DNA of 64,000 nt from Caprimulgus europaeus (lineage: Eukaryota > Chordata > Aves > Caprimulgiformes > Caprimulgidae), in assembly GCA_907165065.1 (NCBI GenBank), contig OU015530.1:50138465-50202464 (forward strand), written 5' to 3'. The notes below the pieces were generated by a model. That model was not told where the DNA came from. It ran no database searches and saw only the letters and a program-made list of their open reading frames with translations. The position numbers were made by a program, and so were the translations under genes. Shown here piece by piece: positions 38,241-51,100 of the stretch (the stretch's first letter is position 1; the number at the start of each line of letters is the position of its first letter).

Positions 38241-41200
38241 GCGTCAGCCAGTGGTTCCTGCTGTCTCTGCTGCCTCCTTCTCCCTTCCCAGCTCCTGCTG
38301 TGGGTCTCACCCTCCTCCAGGGATCTTCTTGGCTACCTTTGCCCTTCTCATGCTTTTAGCCCCCCAACTTTTCTGAAGAGCCTGATTGACTGTGGCCTAA
38401 GGATTATTGAGATACATATGAACATTTCACATGGTCTTGTGAGGGTGAGCTGAAGGTGCTGGGAGAAGCAGATTTGGGTGATGTGAGGCAGTGATATCCT
38501 GCCTCCATGGTGCTGCCCAGAGCAGCATGGCACTCACCTCTGTTCTGCGGTAATTTGCTTAGGCAATGTTTTAGACTATATCTTCGGTCTGCATCTCATG
38601 AAACAGCTGGTCTTCTCACCCTTTTTGCCTTTTCCTGTGCCTTGGAAACCTCTGATGAAAGGATCATAGCCAGTATTAATGACTATGGAGGAGCTGGAAT
38701 AACAGCTGAGTAAGTATATGGTTTGTTGCACTAAAAGTTATAAATTTTATCCACATTTTCACTCTTCAGCCTGTGATTTGATACTGCTCAGGTTTCAGGT
38801 GGCGGAAAGCCCATGATGGGGGATTTTGTGGAGGAGAGAGACTTGATCTGTGCCACTGAAACGCATGGGTGGGTGAGTTGGGGTCTGAGTTCCTCTCATG
38901 CTTCTCCTGCAGATTTCCAGGGTAAATGAGTTGAACTGCTTGTGTGGTGGTTTCCTGCCTGTAGGACAGTGAGGAGATGAGTGTGTGACCTGTTAATCCG
39001 CAGGGACCATGGGGACACACGGGGATGGGAAGGCCAGCCTAGGTGTCTAAAACTGGATCCTCCGCAGGGAGCAGGAGCTCCCAGCAGCATGCAGGCAGCT
39101 GGCACTTGCACCATGAAAAGCATTCCCTGTTCTGTTGACCCTGCAGCTGCCCAGGGAGGACACCTCTCTCGTTACCACAGATCCTCATGAGTGCTCTTTG
39201 TTTTGGGGATGGGAGGAAGAAAGCTCTTTCACCAGCTAAGGATGGCAAGATACCTGAAAGCCCCACTCCTTTATTCTTCCAGATCTTAATCTCTAGGACT
39301 GATAAACACATCTAGAGGTTACCTTTGAGGGTGGATTTTAGCAGCAGAGGAATATGGGTTAACATTGAAAAAGCTTCATGTCCTCTTCTGCAAAACCTGT
39401 TAATCCTGTGCCTCCGACAGCTCCACGTCAGCCTTTGGGCAGCCCCAGCTCCTCCCTGGAGGAGGCTGTTTCAGGGAAAGTGTTACTCAGCATCCGTGAG
39501 GGTGTCAAAAACCTGGCCAGGAATAAAGATTTGCTCCTTCAGCTCTTAGCAATCTGAAGGCTCCTTTAAACTCACAAACCTGGTGTAAGGTTTCATGAGA
39601 ATAGGGCAGCCCAAGAAATATGGACAGGTCTAGTGTCTCTCCGGATCTGATTCCCACATTGCTTTCAGACCACAGATAAGAAAACCAAACTGATTCAAAA
39701 CCCACAGCAGCTTTTGAGCCAACCTACTCCCTGCTGCTCAAGCTCTGAAGCACTGGTGAAGAGCTCCCTAGAGCCTCCCTCGACAGTGTTTATCATCGTA
39801 GGAAACACTTATGATTCGCAATTGCCATCCCTGCCTTTCCACACTGCTTCCTAATCTGTGCTGTGCAGTACCTGTGCAATCCTCAGCATCATAAAAATCT
39901 TTAAGAGACCAACAGGCTTAGTTTCATCTTCATATAAACCATTTAGGTAGGGAATTTGGAAAGTAAACACCACTTTGTCAGTGTTTTAAGAGTGAATTGA
40001 ACTACAGAGTAAGGAAAAAAAAAATCCACGCACAACCTAAAGCTTTGGCTGAGGAGGAGAGATGATTTTGTAAACAAGATGCAAGCCTAGCAAATGCAAT
40101 CAAGATGACTTATTTTTCCCCAAGGTGACACTGAGCATACCTTAACTTATTGTCTCTATACTAAAAACCCATGTCGCTCCATCCCCTGTCTGTAACCGAA
40201 GGCTGTTCCCACAGCGAGCTCTGCTGCCTCCTAACAATTTTCCCTGTTATTTCACGCCAGGGACACGTGTTCCAGCACACCCAAGAGATTTGAGGTACTC
40301 TTACTGCCTGAATGGTAAAAGGTGCATAATGGAGTTTTTAATGAAAAAAGTGCCATGCTTGGAAATCTTGCCCATTTGAAAATGAAAAAAAAAAACATTT
40401 CACTGGTACTGACAAATGACTTTAAAGGAACTATTCAAAGAAGGTCTCTATTTGTAATCTTATCACGTACCTCTCGTTCTAGTTACACTAATTAGTAATT
40501 TTTTTATGTATTCACTTTGAAGTCCTCCATTCACACAAAGTGAGCTGGTTTTGGTGTGTGAACTGTTTTGTCCTAGGACACAAGTTTTAAGGAACACTTG
40601 GTGCCAGCTGGCTCTTCCTAAACTTATTTCTGAGAGATGCTAATTTAATTTCCTTAAAGCATTATTAAGGAAACCACATGATATCCGATTCTGAATTGTG
40701 TATGCATTTCAATTAGTGGGAGGCTACTGTAATTAGTTTTAAAGCAAGGCTGCAGGTCGCACCAGAATTTGAGGATAGCGCAGCTGTGTTACAGGGGCAG
40801 CTCGATCTCCGTGGCTGCAGGCCTCATGGTAAACTAAGCTTTACTGGAGGATGAAGGAAAGTTCCTCCAGGAGATGAAATCATAAAAAGTGGCATATGGT
40901 GAAAGAGTCCCATCCCTACCTACAATTTCCTGAAATCAGTCCAACCCAAGAAGTCTTGGGTAAAACTTACACCTTGCCTTTGGAAAAGAGACCCTATGGA
41001 TCAAATTGTCTCCTAAAACCAGAAGTGCTTCATCTACTGCAAGAAAAAAAATCGTGTATTGATTCTCACAGACATGAGATGCAGCCAGGCACTGAGCTGC
41101 TCTTACACTCAGTGCAACAAAAATTTGAGTATTAGAGTTGCCGCTTGCGTATTTATTCAGCCGAAAGCACCATCGCACACATTTGGCACCGCACTGCTCC

Positions 41201-44084
41201 CGGGCTGTAACTTTTCATGTGCAAAGTTCACCCGTAGAACAATGCGACTCAAACGATCCCAGATGTGCTTTAAGCACAGGATTGGGTTGCACACCTTCGC
41301 TAGGGCAGACCTGCTTGCGTCTGCGCTTTCGGAGCACGACTGATATCAACCCGTCATCCCCGGTGTGCAGGACAATGGAAAAACGTCAAGTTAAAAAAGC
41401 CCTGCAGATACTTGGCCCATTCAGGTGCGGTGTTAAAACTCTGCCAAAAGGACTCGTGTATGATTTATCAGCGTAACACTCTGGCCAAAGCTAAAAACCA
41501 GACTTTACTGGCCTGTTAATTTTGATACAGAAAACAGAGAAAGTTTGAAACATCGCTATCCAGCTTAAAAGAAAACAAAAACTGAAACTGTGATAATAGC
41601 CATGAGTGGATAGTGCTGTTTAAAGGGGGAATTTAAATCTTCTGCTATATAGCTAAAAACCCAAATATCCTGCTTTTAGCTAAATGCATCTAAAACAAAC
41701 CACGCTGTATTCTCCACTGTTTGTCAGGCGTAAGGATTACACAGCTGTAGTGTATTTTTAACCAATTCAAAGCCCTTTTTTGTTCATGAAGCAGCAACTT
41801 CCCCAAACCTGCTTCACAGGATTTTGGACATTCTGAGGCTATTCTCTTACTGGAATGATCAGGGAACATTTGTCACAGTAGTTTGACTTCAGCAGCTAAC
41901 TGAAAAACAATAGGAAGAAATCTCCATAGGCTGTATTTTGTGTGTGTTATCAAATATTTATTCTGCAGCAGACAAAGCAAAACGTGTCCCAGCCCGGAGT
42001 AACTTCTCCAGCAGCCTCTGCTGGCAGTCATGGCTCAGTGTGCAGTTTACCAGGAAGCCACTTGCCAGCATTTGGACCTGCTGTTGTTACAGGGAAACCG
42101 AACAGCACTGACTACCCTGCAACAAGGAGGAGACACTTCGGCAGGACTGGCTGTGCTAGTAACAGGTTTTTCCTCCACGATTAAAAGCATATATATATAT
42201 ATTTATCTAAAAATACATGTATAAAAATATTTTCATAGATATACATAAAATAAACATGAAATCATGTCACCTTTCCTTTTCACACATACCTGATAACCCT
42301 GGGATGTGACTGGACCACAGAAGCAATAGCTCACAGATGTACATCAATGGCACACTCTTGCCACACCTTCCACCTCTGTCGAGCTGTGGGAGTTTGGGCA
42401 GTAGGACCATGGAAAATAATGTCAAACACGGCAAGATCCAAGAGCCAAAAATTCACATTTATCCTTGAATTGTCAGATTTCTGGTTGACAGTTATTCCCT
42501 TATTGAATCACAGCGAGAGGACAGGACTTACGCAGAATCACCCGCAGCAACTGTCCTTGTACCACGGCTACAGCACTGGGGACTGGCAGTGCATTTTGGC
42601 TGCTTTCCTTGAAAATTCATTTTTTTAAAAAAATTATGTTTATACATAAATGTGATAAATTTAAAAGCTGCAGGCAGGTAAAACCTGTTTTATTCAGAAA
42701 CAACGTAATGGCTCTAAAAACCGTAAGTTTGAACAAAACATTAGCTGCTTGCAATAAATAATAACTAATGCAAGTCTTGGTTTAAAAAAAACCAACCCAG
42801 CAATGGTAATTTTACACTGTACAGTTAAAACAATCTCCTCTAACGGCACAGCAACACCTGCATCACACTGCCTCAGGCAGCTGGAGCAAGCAAATAAGCT
42901 CGGACCCATAAAACACCAGGCAGCAAAGGGTGGTCAATTCTGATCACCAGGCAAAGGATTCAAACAAGGAACTGGCAGCCTGTCACATACAATTTAAGGA
43001 AGATGTTTCAAGGTTTATCTCGAGGAGCAAAGTTGCTTCAACCTCCCAGCTAGAACAATGTGTTTCCATTTATGTGTTATTAAGCCACAAACATGTTGAA
43101 ATGCTGGGTCTATCTAAACTCCTGCAAGAAAGGTAATTAATTAGGTGGCTGCTGCAGTCTAGGGGGAGCAATTTTTACTCACTGAGGTCCCATGCATTCC
43201 ACAGCAGCCAGTTTCTAGGGGCTTGCACAGATTTGCTCCTGAGCCCAGCCTCCAAAACTAAAATGCAAGGTTTGTCGTGGTTGGTTGTAAGGAAGGGAGC
43301 TGTTTACATGCACTCCCCAAAGCTGTGACTTTTGTATCCATCAAAATACAGTGTCAATTCTTCTGCTGCCCATACTTCTGTTCATTGGTATGAATTTTAG
43401 AAATATTTTAACTATTTTTTTCTCTCTTCTGCCTGTTGCATGTAATATGAAACTGAGGAGAAATGGTCAGTTTGCATGGTACGAAACCGGCTGAGGAAAC
43501 CACCTTGCATTGTTCTTTTGGTAGCAACCTCCTCTGTGTTCATTGTTACTGTTCTACTGCATCTTCTAACCTGGGATTTTGAAACTGGGTCTCTCTGCTC
43601 CCAGGACACCTCATTCCCTACAATCTTCCCTCTCCAACAGAGGAAAGGTGAGAAAAACAGCTTCCTGACTGCTGGGGGAAGCACTCCTCTGCTTGAAAAC
43701 ATTACTCATACGACCGAGCAAGCACAGTACTGTACATTCAACTTTTTGATTAAAAATTAAAAAAATAACAAATTCTGATCTACCTCTCTTGCTGCACAAC
43801 TCAACATTTTCTGGAGGATGCCTACTGGGAGCAAATTTTCCCAACAGGGACAGATCCAGAGCAGCAGAATAGATCAATCAGTATAAAAAACAATTAGTAG
43901 GTGCTCTGAGTGGACTGTTGAACAGCAGAGGGCAAGCCTGGTTACAGAAACAGGGCTGGCAGCTCTAGCACAGGTAGATTATGCAGATACATTGCAGATG
44001 AGAAAGTGCCTCTCCTCCTCCCCCCAACTTAAGTTCGTTCCCTTCCTGGCAAACCAGCCAGAGTAAAGCTAATACAAACAGCAA
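38241..44084. other. MNX1-NOM1 intergenic spacer
   Basis: No exon, RNA gene or interspersed repeat recognised. Enhancer-like unique blocks: about 40480-40760 (ctaattagtaattt, ttcaattagtggg, tgtaattagttt) and about 41130-41480, which is CpG-bearing (gccgcttgcgtatttattc, gaacaatgcgactcaaacg). A TA run is near 42190-42203. Confidence 0.45.
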
Positions 44085-44997
44085 AGCCTTTACAAAACTT
44101 GTACTTTAATGTGTAGTGGTAAGGTGACAAAAGAAACAAACCATTAACACTATATGTTACAGAAGAAAATGTTCATGACTTCTTTTTTTAAACATTCAGA
44201 TGGAAAATGCAAGCAAATTCTTAAGGAAGGTATTTTCTTATTAAAAGACTCATACTGATATTATTCTTCATGCCTAGAAAAATTTGATTAACACAAGTGA
44301 TTAGGCAACTCCAATTTTAAAGTCATGAAACACAGGCTAAAAAGAGCAATAAAACTATGCTGTGATCTCTAAACCCAATACAATTGGGCAAAGTCAGATC
44401 TTCAAGTCGTTTTACTACAGCTTTGAATCCAACTGAAGATCTTTTCCTGACCCCACAGTCAGGTAAACAATTCATAGAATTAGCAGATAATTTCCAACAC
44501 TTTAAGAAAAAAGTTGATTTCCTCCCAAACTGACTCACCAGTCCTTATGCCATCTAGTGGCCTGTTTCTTCAGGCAAGTACGAGGATAAGTTATTAAAAG
44601 CCTTCAGTTAAGGCTGCTTCTTTACCATACTGTGGTCAGTATTCTGCAATTACTTTAAATGAAAGGTTAGAATATGCAATATAGAATGCTGCTGCTGACC
44701 AGGAGTATCACAAAAGAGAAATTCAACATCTTTTGCAGATACCAACCATTAACGTGCATCACCTGTACGAAAAAAAGGACGTGACAGTATCTTCCGTTTC
44801 TTCAGAAAGGCCTTGCAGCACCTTCAATTAAATTGTAACCAGCATGTAGAGAAAAGTAACTGTTTACATTAAAAAAATGGATCCTTTAGAGTAAAATGGA
44901 TCTCCTCATTCTCAATTATTTGGGTTTGAAAAACTAACAAAGCTCTGCATCTCCATGCAGATCCAGTTTTTCCATATGTTGTATTAGAAAAACAGAA
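44085..44997 (-). other. NOM1: NOM1 3' UTR (predicted)
   Basis: Follows the TAG stop. The variant signal ATTAAA on the minus strand (44110-44105) is the best candidate poly(A) signal found within 1 kb. Cleavage would fall near 44085-44095. No closer AATAAA is seen on the minus strand. Confidence 0.5.
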
Positions 44998-45175
44998 CTA
45001 CAGCTTCAACTTGGATTCTTTTGCTTGCAAAGCCTTGGTTGCTATCTCAACTCTTTCTTTTAACAAGCTAGCTTCTTCAGCACTTTTCTGGGCTTGTGCA
45101 TTTTTCAATAAGAAGTGAGTGAGGAAAAGTTTCAAGCTTTCCCGTAGAATTCCCAGATTGGGGTTATCAGACACC
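44998..45175 (-). CDS. NOM1: NOM1 coding exon 11 (terminal)
   Basis: 178 bp, completes Arg790 and encodes 791-848: [20 protein letters not shown] then [20 protein letters not shown], ending AKESKLKL, stop TAG at 45000-44998. Acceptor tctctacag. Confidence 0.95.
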
Positions 45176-48100
45176 CTGTAGAGATACAGATCAAAACCAG
45201 TAGTTAGTCTTCTACTATTTCATAAGTTTTAAACTTTTTTCCTTTATCTTCTTCAAATGTAGGGAAAAAAAAATACAACCAACCAATCTATAAAAAGAGT
45301 TTTTCTGAGGAGGCTTTTAAATTACCAGCACGTTTACACTGGTTTGGCAAACAGCCCAAACACACTCAACATACAATTAATCTTCAACAATAAAACGGAA
45401 CATTGGTGCCTTAGACTTGCTTTATGTAAACAATTACATTACAGCAACAAATGAGGCAAACACCATGTTTGAACTTCCCTGTGTTGCAGCACTGATGGCT
45501 AAAACATCACCACTTGATTTTTTCTAACTTTATGTGACATTGCAAGTTTAATACAACAAAATCACGGAACAATTTAAGTCAGAAAGGATGCTGTCAGGTC
45601 GTTTTGTCTGACCTCCTGTTTAAAGCTGGACTAACACTCAAGTGTGGTCAGTTTGCTCAGAATCTTATCCACTCAAGACCTAAGCATCTCCAAGCATGAA
45701 GATTTCCCAGCCTCTCACAACCCCCTCCCATATACAAAAATATGATTTTCCAGACAATGTTCATTTAAAAAACAAAACAAACCTTTCCCTTATTAGCATT
45801 TATTTTTCCTTCTTACACTAAAGATACCTTGTAGTAAAGACTGCTGGTAGAGTGAATCCCACTGCACAGGGATGGCAAAGCAATAAGGAGAGCAGGTAAT
45901 TACAGAGCTCTGCATGTGAAAATTCTACGACCAAATGATACATCGAGTATCTGAAAGCCTTATTTTGTACAACACTTCCCACAGCTCTACCTGTATCAGA
46001 GCCTGCACTAACACACCAATGATACACTTCCCCCGCCCACCCAGCAGAGCTTACTCTTTAAGGGATGGGTGGCTGATCTTTGGAAAAGGCACTGTATAAT
46101 TCCAAACAAAATAAACAAACTTCTTAGATTCTTAATTACTGCTCACCACGGGTTCCCCGAGATCTCTCTGATCACTTACCTCACAAAAATGTCACTGAGT
46201 TCCTCAGCATCTGTTTTGATTAACAACGTGCTTAACACTCGTCGCAAGAAACGGACTTTGGGTTTGTCTAGTTCGCTGAATTCAATTACCTAGTGGAGAG
46301 AGGGGGAGAATTAGATTAATCCAAGTATTTCAAATGGCTCAATGCTCTTCTAAATGAGCAGCTTTTAGCACACCAACTGGTCTCCCACATATACCAAGTA
46401 TTAAGTTTGGCACAGAAGAATTATCTGAGAATGCTGCCTCCAGAAGCCAATCAATAAGGAAGCAGATAAATTTCTAAGGAATAACCTGTCTACTAGTACC
46501 AGAATGACAGATATAATTTCTCAATCAGATAAATACTTCAGAAGTACCTAGGACAATCCATATGATTGTCTGTTTAACACATTTCAATTATTCTTCTAAT
46601 TAAATGCTGTGGACTCTCCATTCTGAAATCCTAGTGCTCAGTAGATTTCTTTCTGGTCTAATAAAAATCAACATCAGCTAAAAAGCGTAGCACAGAATCC
46701 ACTGACAAATTCTGTTAATGAAGGAGTCTCAGTCCCAACTCAGGTTACTCTACAGAAAATAATCTTACAAGTGCTCTAGGCACAGAATTGTAGACTTTCT
46801 GTGTGTCTGGTCACCATAGGTTCCCTTTTCCCTAAATGATAGCATTACTGTAATAAATGAGATTAACTTGATAATTTTAGAACAAGTTTTGTTTTAGCTT
46901 ATGACCACAAATAGCTAAAGTAGCAGCTAGGTAACAGAGAAAACACATTTTCCACAGAACTAGAAAATGCAAGGAAAACACAGAAGTATTTTGAAAAGAA
47001 AACACACCAACCTTGAGAACTGAAAGCGGCAATGACTTTGTCCTTAACAGGTGAGCCAACAATGAAACCAAATTGGAGATGGCAGCAGCTGACAGGTTTT
47101 CCAAGTCTCTGATTTTGTCCCAAATACTGAACTGAAATGTCACCTAGGTGTCAAAGGAAAAAAAATCCTGCAAATCAAGTGACTGTTTAAATGACTAACA
47201 ATGTAACAAAACCTTTCAACCCTCTATTCTTTATGAGTCCTCTGTTAATTAACAGAGATGCTTGATCAGACTGTCCAGGTCTTTTAAAATGCATAAAACA
47301 GAAGAAAGCAAACCTTCTAGTAGTTATTTCATTTCCTATTCAGATCTGAGCATGAGTATGCCTTACTGAATGCACAGCTATACCAGCAGAATTTTTCATC
47401 AGGATCAAGATCTTAACAGGCATTATCAGGTATTTAATAACTGTTCTAACCACAATCATGACACTAAAACAATGCAGAAACAGATTTTTCTTCACCTGAA
47501 ATCGTTTTTCATATTCACAAAACTTGTCAGCCAAAAATGCATAGAAGGGGTTATATGTCTTCTCCTGTAAGCAGCAGTAAAGGATAACATGGACAATTTC
47601 TCTCTCCTGCTGGTTTTTCAGTCCAAGCCTAAAATTTAGTAAGAGAATGAGAATCATTTAGTAAGGAAAAAAATTACTGCCACAAAGAGCAAGCTACAGT
47701 CAACATCCAAGAGTAATACCTAAAAAAAATCCCGAATCACACGTTAAATTTTACTTGTTAGAAAGTTCTTACAAAGTCTTTAAAACACTGAAGGGACTCA
47801 AACCCTTAAGGCTGTGGGCTAAATCAGTGCCCTGGTAAGGCAATACAGAAATGCTACAGAGTTATCGGTGTTAAGAGTGGCTGCAAAAGCAAGTTCTCAA
47901 CAGACAGAAGTGGAATGATACAAGCATAACCACCCCCCCTGGGGAAGGAAAGGTAGCCCACTCCGTGTTTAAAGCTCTCCATGAAGAAAAACAGAGGAGA
48001 AAGCACTGTCATCACGGAGTCTTGTGCCTTGGAATGTAGCAGTAGTACTGCAGCAAGCACTGCTGCGTGGTGTACCAATGCAAAGGTTAAGGAGTGAACC

Positions 48101-51100
48101 TGTAGGACCCTGCTGCAGTCACTTCACACTTGTACCTATGGTCATGGGAGGAGAAGTGGCCTTTGGATCAGTGTAAGTCTATTTAGAGAAACATGTCCAG
48201 GGCTCTTCACTTCTGTGGCACTTACACTAGGGGTAAGAAAATATTTTAGGATGCTTTTCATACCTAGTTGGTGATATGAACCTTCTAATCTCTAGGTCAA
48301 CTTCACAGTACATGATAATTTAAATTCATTATTGTTTGACAGCAGCCTAAGAGGATGCAGTCAGTGATTTCAAAGCACCTTAAAAAAAAAAAAAGCCTGA
48401 AGAAAACAAACAGTCAGTATCAATGAGTACTTCTGTTGGCTACCCCAGAATAAAGGCCAAGGACTGAACAGCCTTCCCACTTGAACAGCTGACCAGTTTA
48501 AAAATCAGGCTGAGACACTTTGGCAGGGCATGGTAACCAACTCGCAATGCACCTGTTCTGTGAATAATATGATTTAGCTTCCAGGGCTGCCAAATGCTTG
48601 GCAGCATTTAAACCAATTAAAATGAAAAATGCTTCGTATTATAATCTGAAAAATGTCAAACAAAATTCTTTTCATTGCTTCAAGCTCAAGTTTCATATGG
48701 CATTAGTGTAACTCAAGTGTGTTTTCTAACGAAGTTTGACTCCACTGGAACTTGCTCTACCGCCTGCAGAGCAGTTTGTCGCTGCCTGATTCTAATATCC
48801 CTCGTTTGTATACACCTCCAGACATCTGCCATTGCATTTGATCAGACACATACCTGATTAACAGAGAAAATACTGTCTTTCAGCCAAAAGCCCTCTGAAT
48901 TTAAGGTTTTACAATAGGAAAATCTGGGATAATTTCTAGGCTGATTGCTAATGAGAGGTGAAAACTTAGAAATCTGCTTCTCCAAAAGAGACCAGCACTC
49001 TAAGTGCTGTGTCTGTGATATAATTTGCTTGCTCTCCCATCAGCCAAGTTCTATCTGATTTTATTACAGAGCAATGAAAGGTTGGGTTCTTTTTTTTAAA
49101 TACACAGTTTTTTAGCCACTGGACATGCATTTAATAGACGACTTGTGAAGTTACACTGCAATCACTAATTTGGCACACTCTCCTTCATCAGCACTTCTAT
49201 CACGACTTGCTTATTTAGGAAATATTCATGCTGACAGAGAGTTGTGACCAAGTAAATCAGTACTTTGATGTTCAATTTTATCTTTTCAGACCTAGCATTC
49301 CTAAACATCTAGAATTTAAGAGTCTTTCACTGCTGAGCTTCACCGTAAACCTCCACAGATTTCATACGCCTGAAAATCTTTGATAAAGACTATGAAACCA
49401 CTTCACCTATTAAATCATTCATGAGTTACAGTATTCCCAGGGACTTGCATGTCTCGATGACTTTTAAGAATTTCCTGCTGTATATGGGATAACTGCCTCT
49501 GAAGGAGGTTGTTTATCACCAGCAGAAGCCTGCCTGTAAACTAGGTTAGTTATCACCAGCTGATGAAATGGATCAAGTCTCACTCTTTCCTCTTTGTCTC
49601 CAGTGATGTTCCCAACCCTCCTTTTATAGTGACACTTCTGCAATCACAAGCTGAGCCACTTCAAGGAGATGTTTTGGCTTCAAACTAATTACTTTCTTTT
49701 GCTCTAAGGAGGAGCAAGACAAGCAAAACTATAGCAGCCTGGATTTAAAATGGTTTAAATTACCATTTAACCACACCTCAACTTTGCCAGAAACCTAGCA
49801 GCAGATGAATCAACAAGCACAGTTAAAGTATTTCTTTATATGTTTCTCATGAGACTGACATCAAATGTATGAATATAAGGTCCCATACACTCTGGAACAC
49901 ATGTTCACATTGAAGTTAGTTCCTTCACTGACAATTCTGTGTACTTTCCATCATACTCTGCCAGATGTGGGCAGATATGAGAATTCCTCTCTCTGTTTGC
50001 CATATAAAAGTCAGTATCAACACACACCAGGCAACCTGCAGACAGTTTTTCTGCCAAGCCTGTATGTATACAGATTCGTATACTAGTTTAAATAGCATGG
50101 ATGAGAGTCAAGGATCAATTTGCAAATTGAGCTACCACGTCTTGACAAGAACTGCAGCAGCAGCAGCTTATTTCTTTTAATTGAACAAGCCATATTAAGA
50201 TATTGGAATGACTCCATTACAGTCTTAAATCCAAGCTGTGTTTTGCAGAAGTGGCATTTAATCAAATATTATTTGACTTGATTACAAAGTCTGTTTTGGT
50301 TTGGTTAGCAAATTAAATAATTGCATGCCATCTTGGTAAAACAATTCCCTTGAATTACAAGGCTGCAGTAGAAAAGTTCAGACCTGATCTCTCCCTCCCA
50401 GTTAGCATAGACTTACAATTAATATTCTAACAAACACAAAGAATAGCTTAGTTTGAGCCTTCCCCTGACCACATGTTCTTCTAAAGAGTTGTTTGCCAAG
50501 TGGTAAGGAAACTGGTCTTGACATGAAATGTGATCTTGGAACAAATCCAAAGGTAATAAATTCTGCAAGAGGGAAGGAGAGGTGCTACAACATCACCAGG
50601 TCATGCAAGTATGGACAGAGACCTACAAGATGGCCTAACTAGGTGGCAAGAAGTAAAGGAAGTGGCAGCAGTACAAAAATCCAGCAACAAAACCAAGAGA
50701 TGTTTGGAAGGGGGTTCTGGTCTGCCTTTGTAAGGAAGTAAGCCTGCAACAGACTTCCAGCCACTAGACCAGCACAGACATCTTCAACGCAAAAAGACAC
50801 CAGCTCCTTAAGTCAGGAGATGCTGTAAAACACAGTTACAGGCATGAGTGAGAGTAACAGGGGCTACTCCTTTCTTTACTCTGATGGCCAGGCAGTTCTA
50901 CCTGCCCCCCACTAGTCCTTTCATCAGGGTTTGGTCCCCCTCTTACCCTTTTACTCTATGTGAATCCCTAGCTATGCACTTTTATTGTGTTATCAACTAA
51001 ATGCTCTTAAGTCAAGACCAGCAATGTTATTTTTCGAACCCAGCTGTTTTCAGTTCTAGGCTGTCTTGTGTGCTAGTCCGTACTTACCCGAGAAGCTTTT

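Noticed and set aside
47340..47410. Possible C/D-box snoRNA in NOM1 intron 8 (minus strand TGATGA ... CTGA about 60 nt apart)
   Set aside because: The C box is imperfect (C instead of A/G at position 1), the terminal stem is at most 3 bp, and no C'/D' pair is seen. Small-RNA data would be needed.
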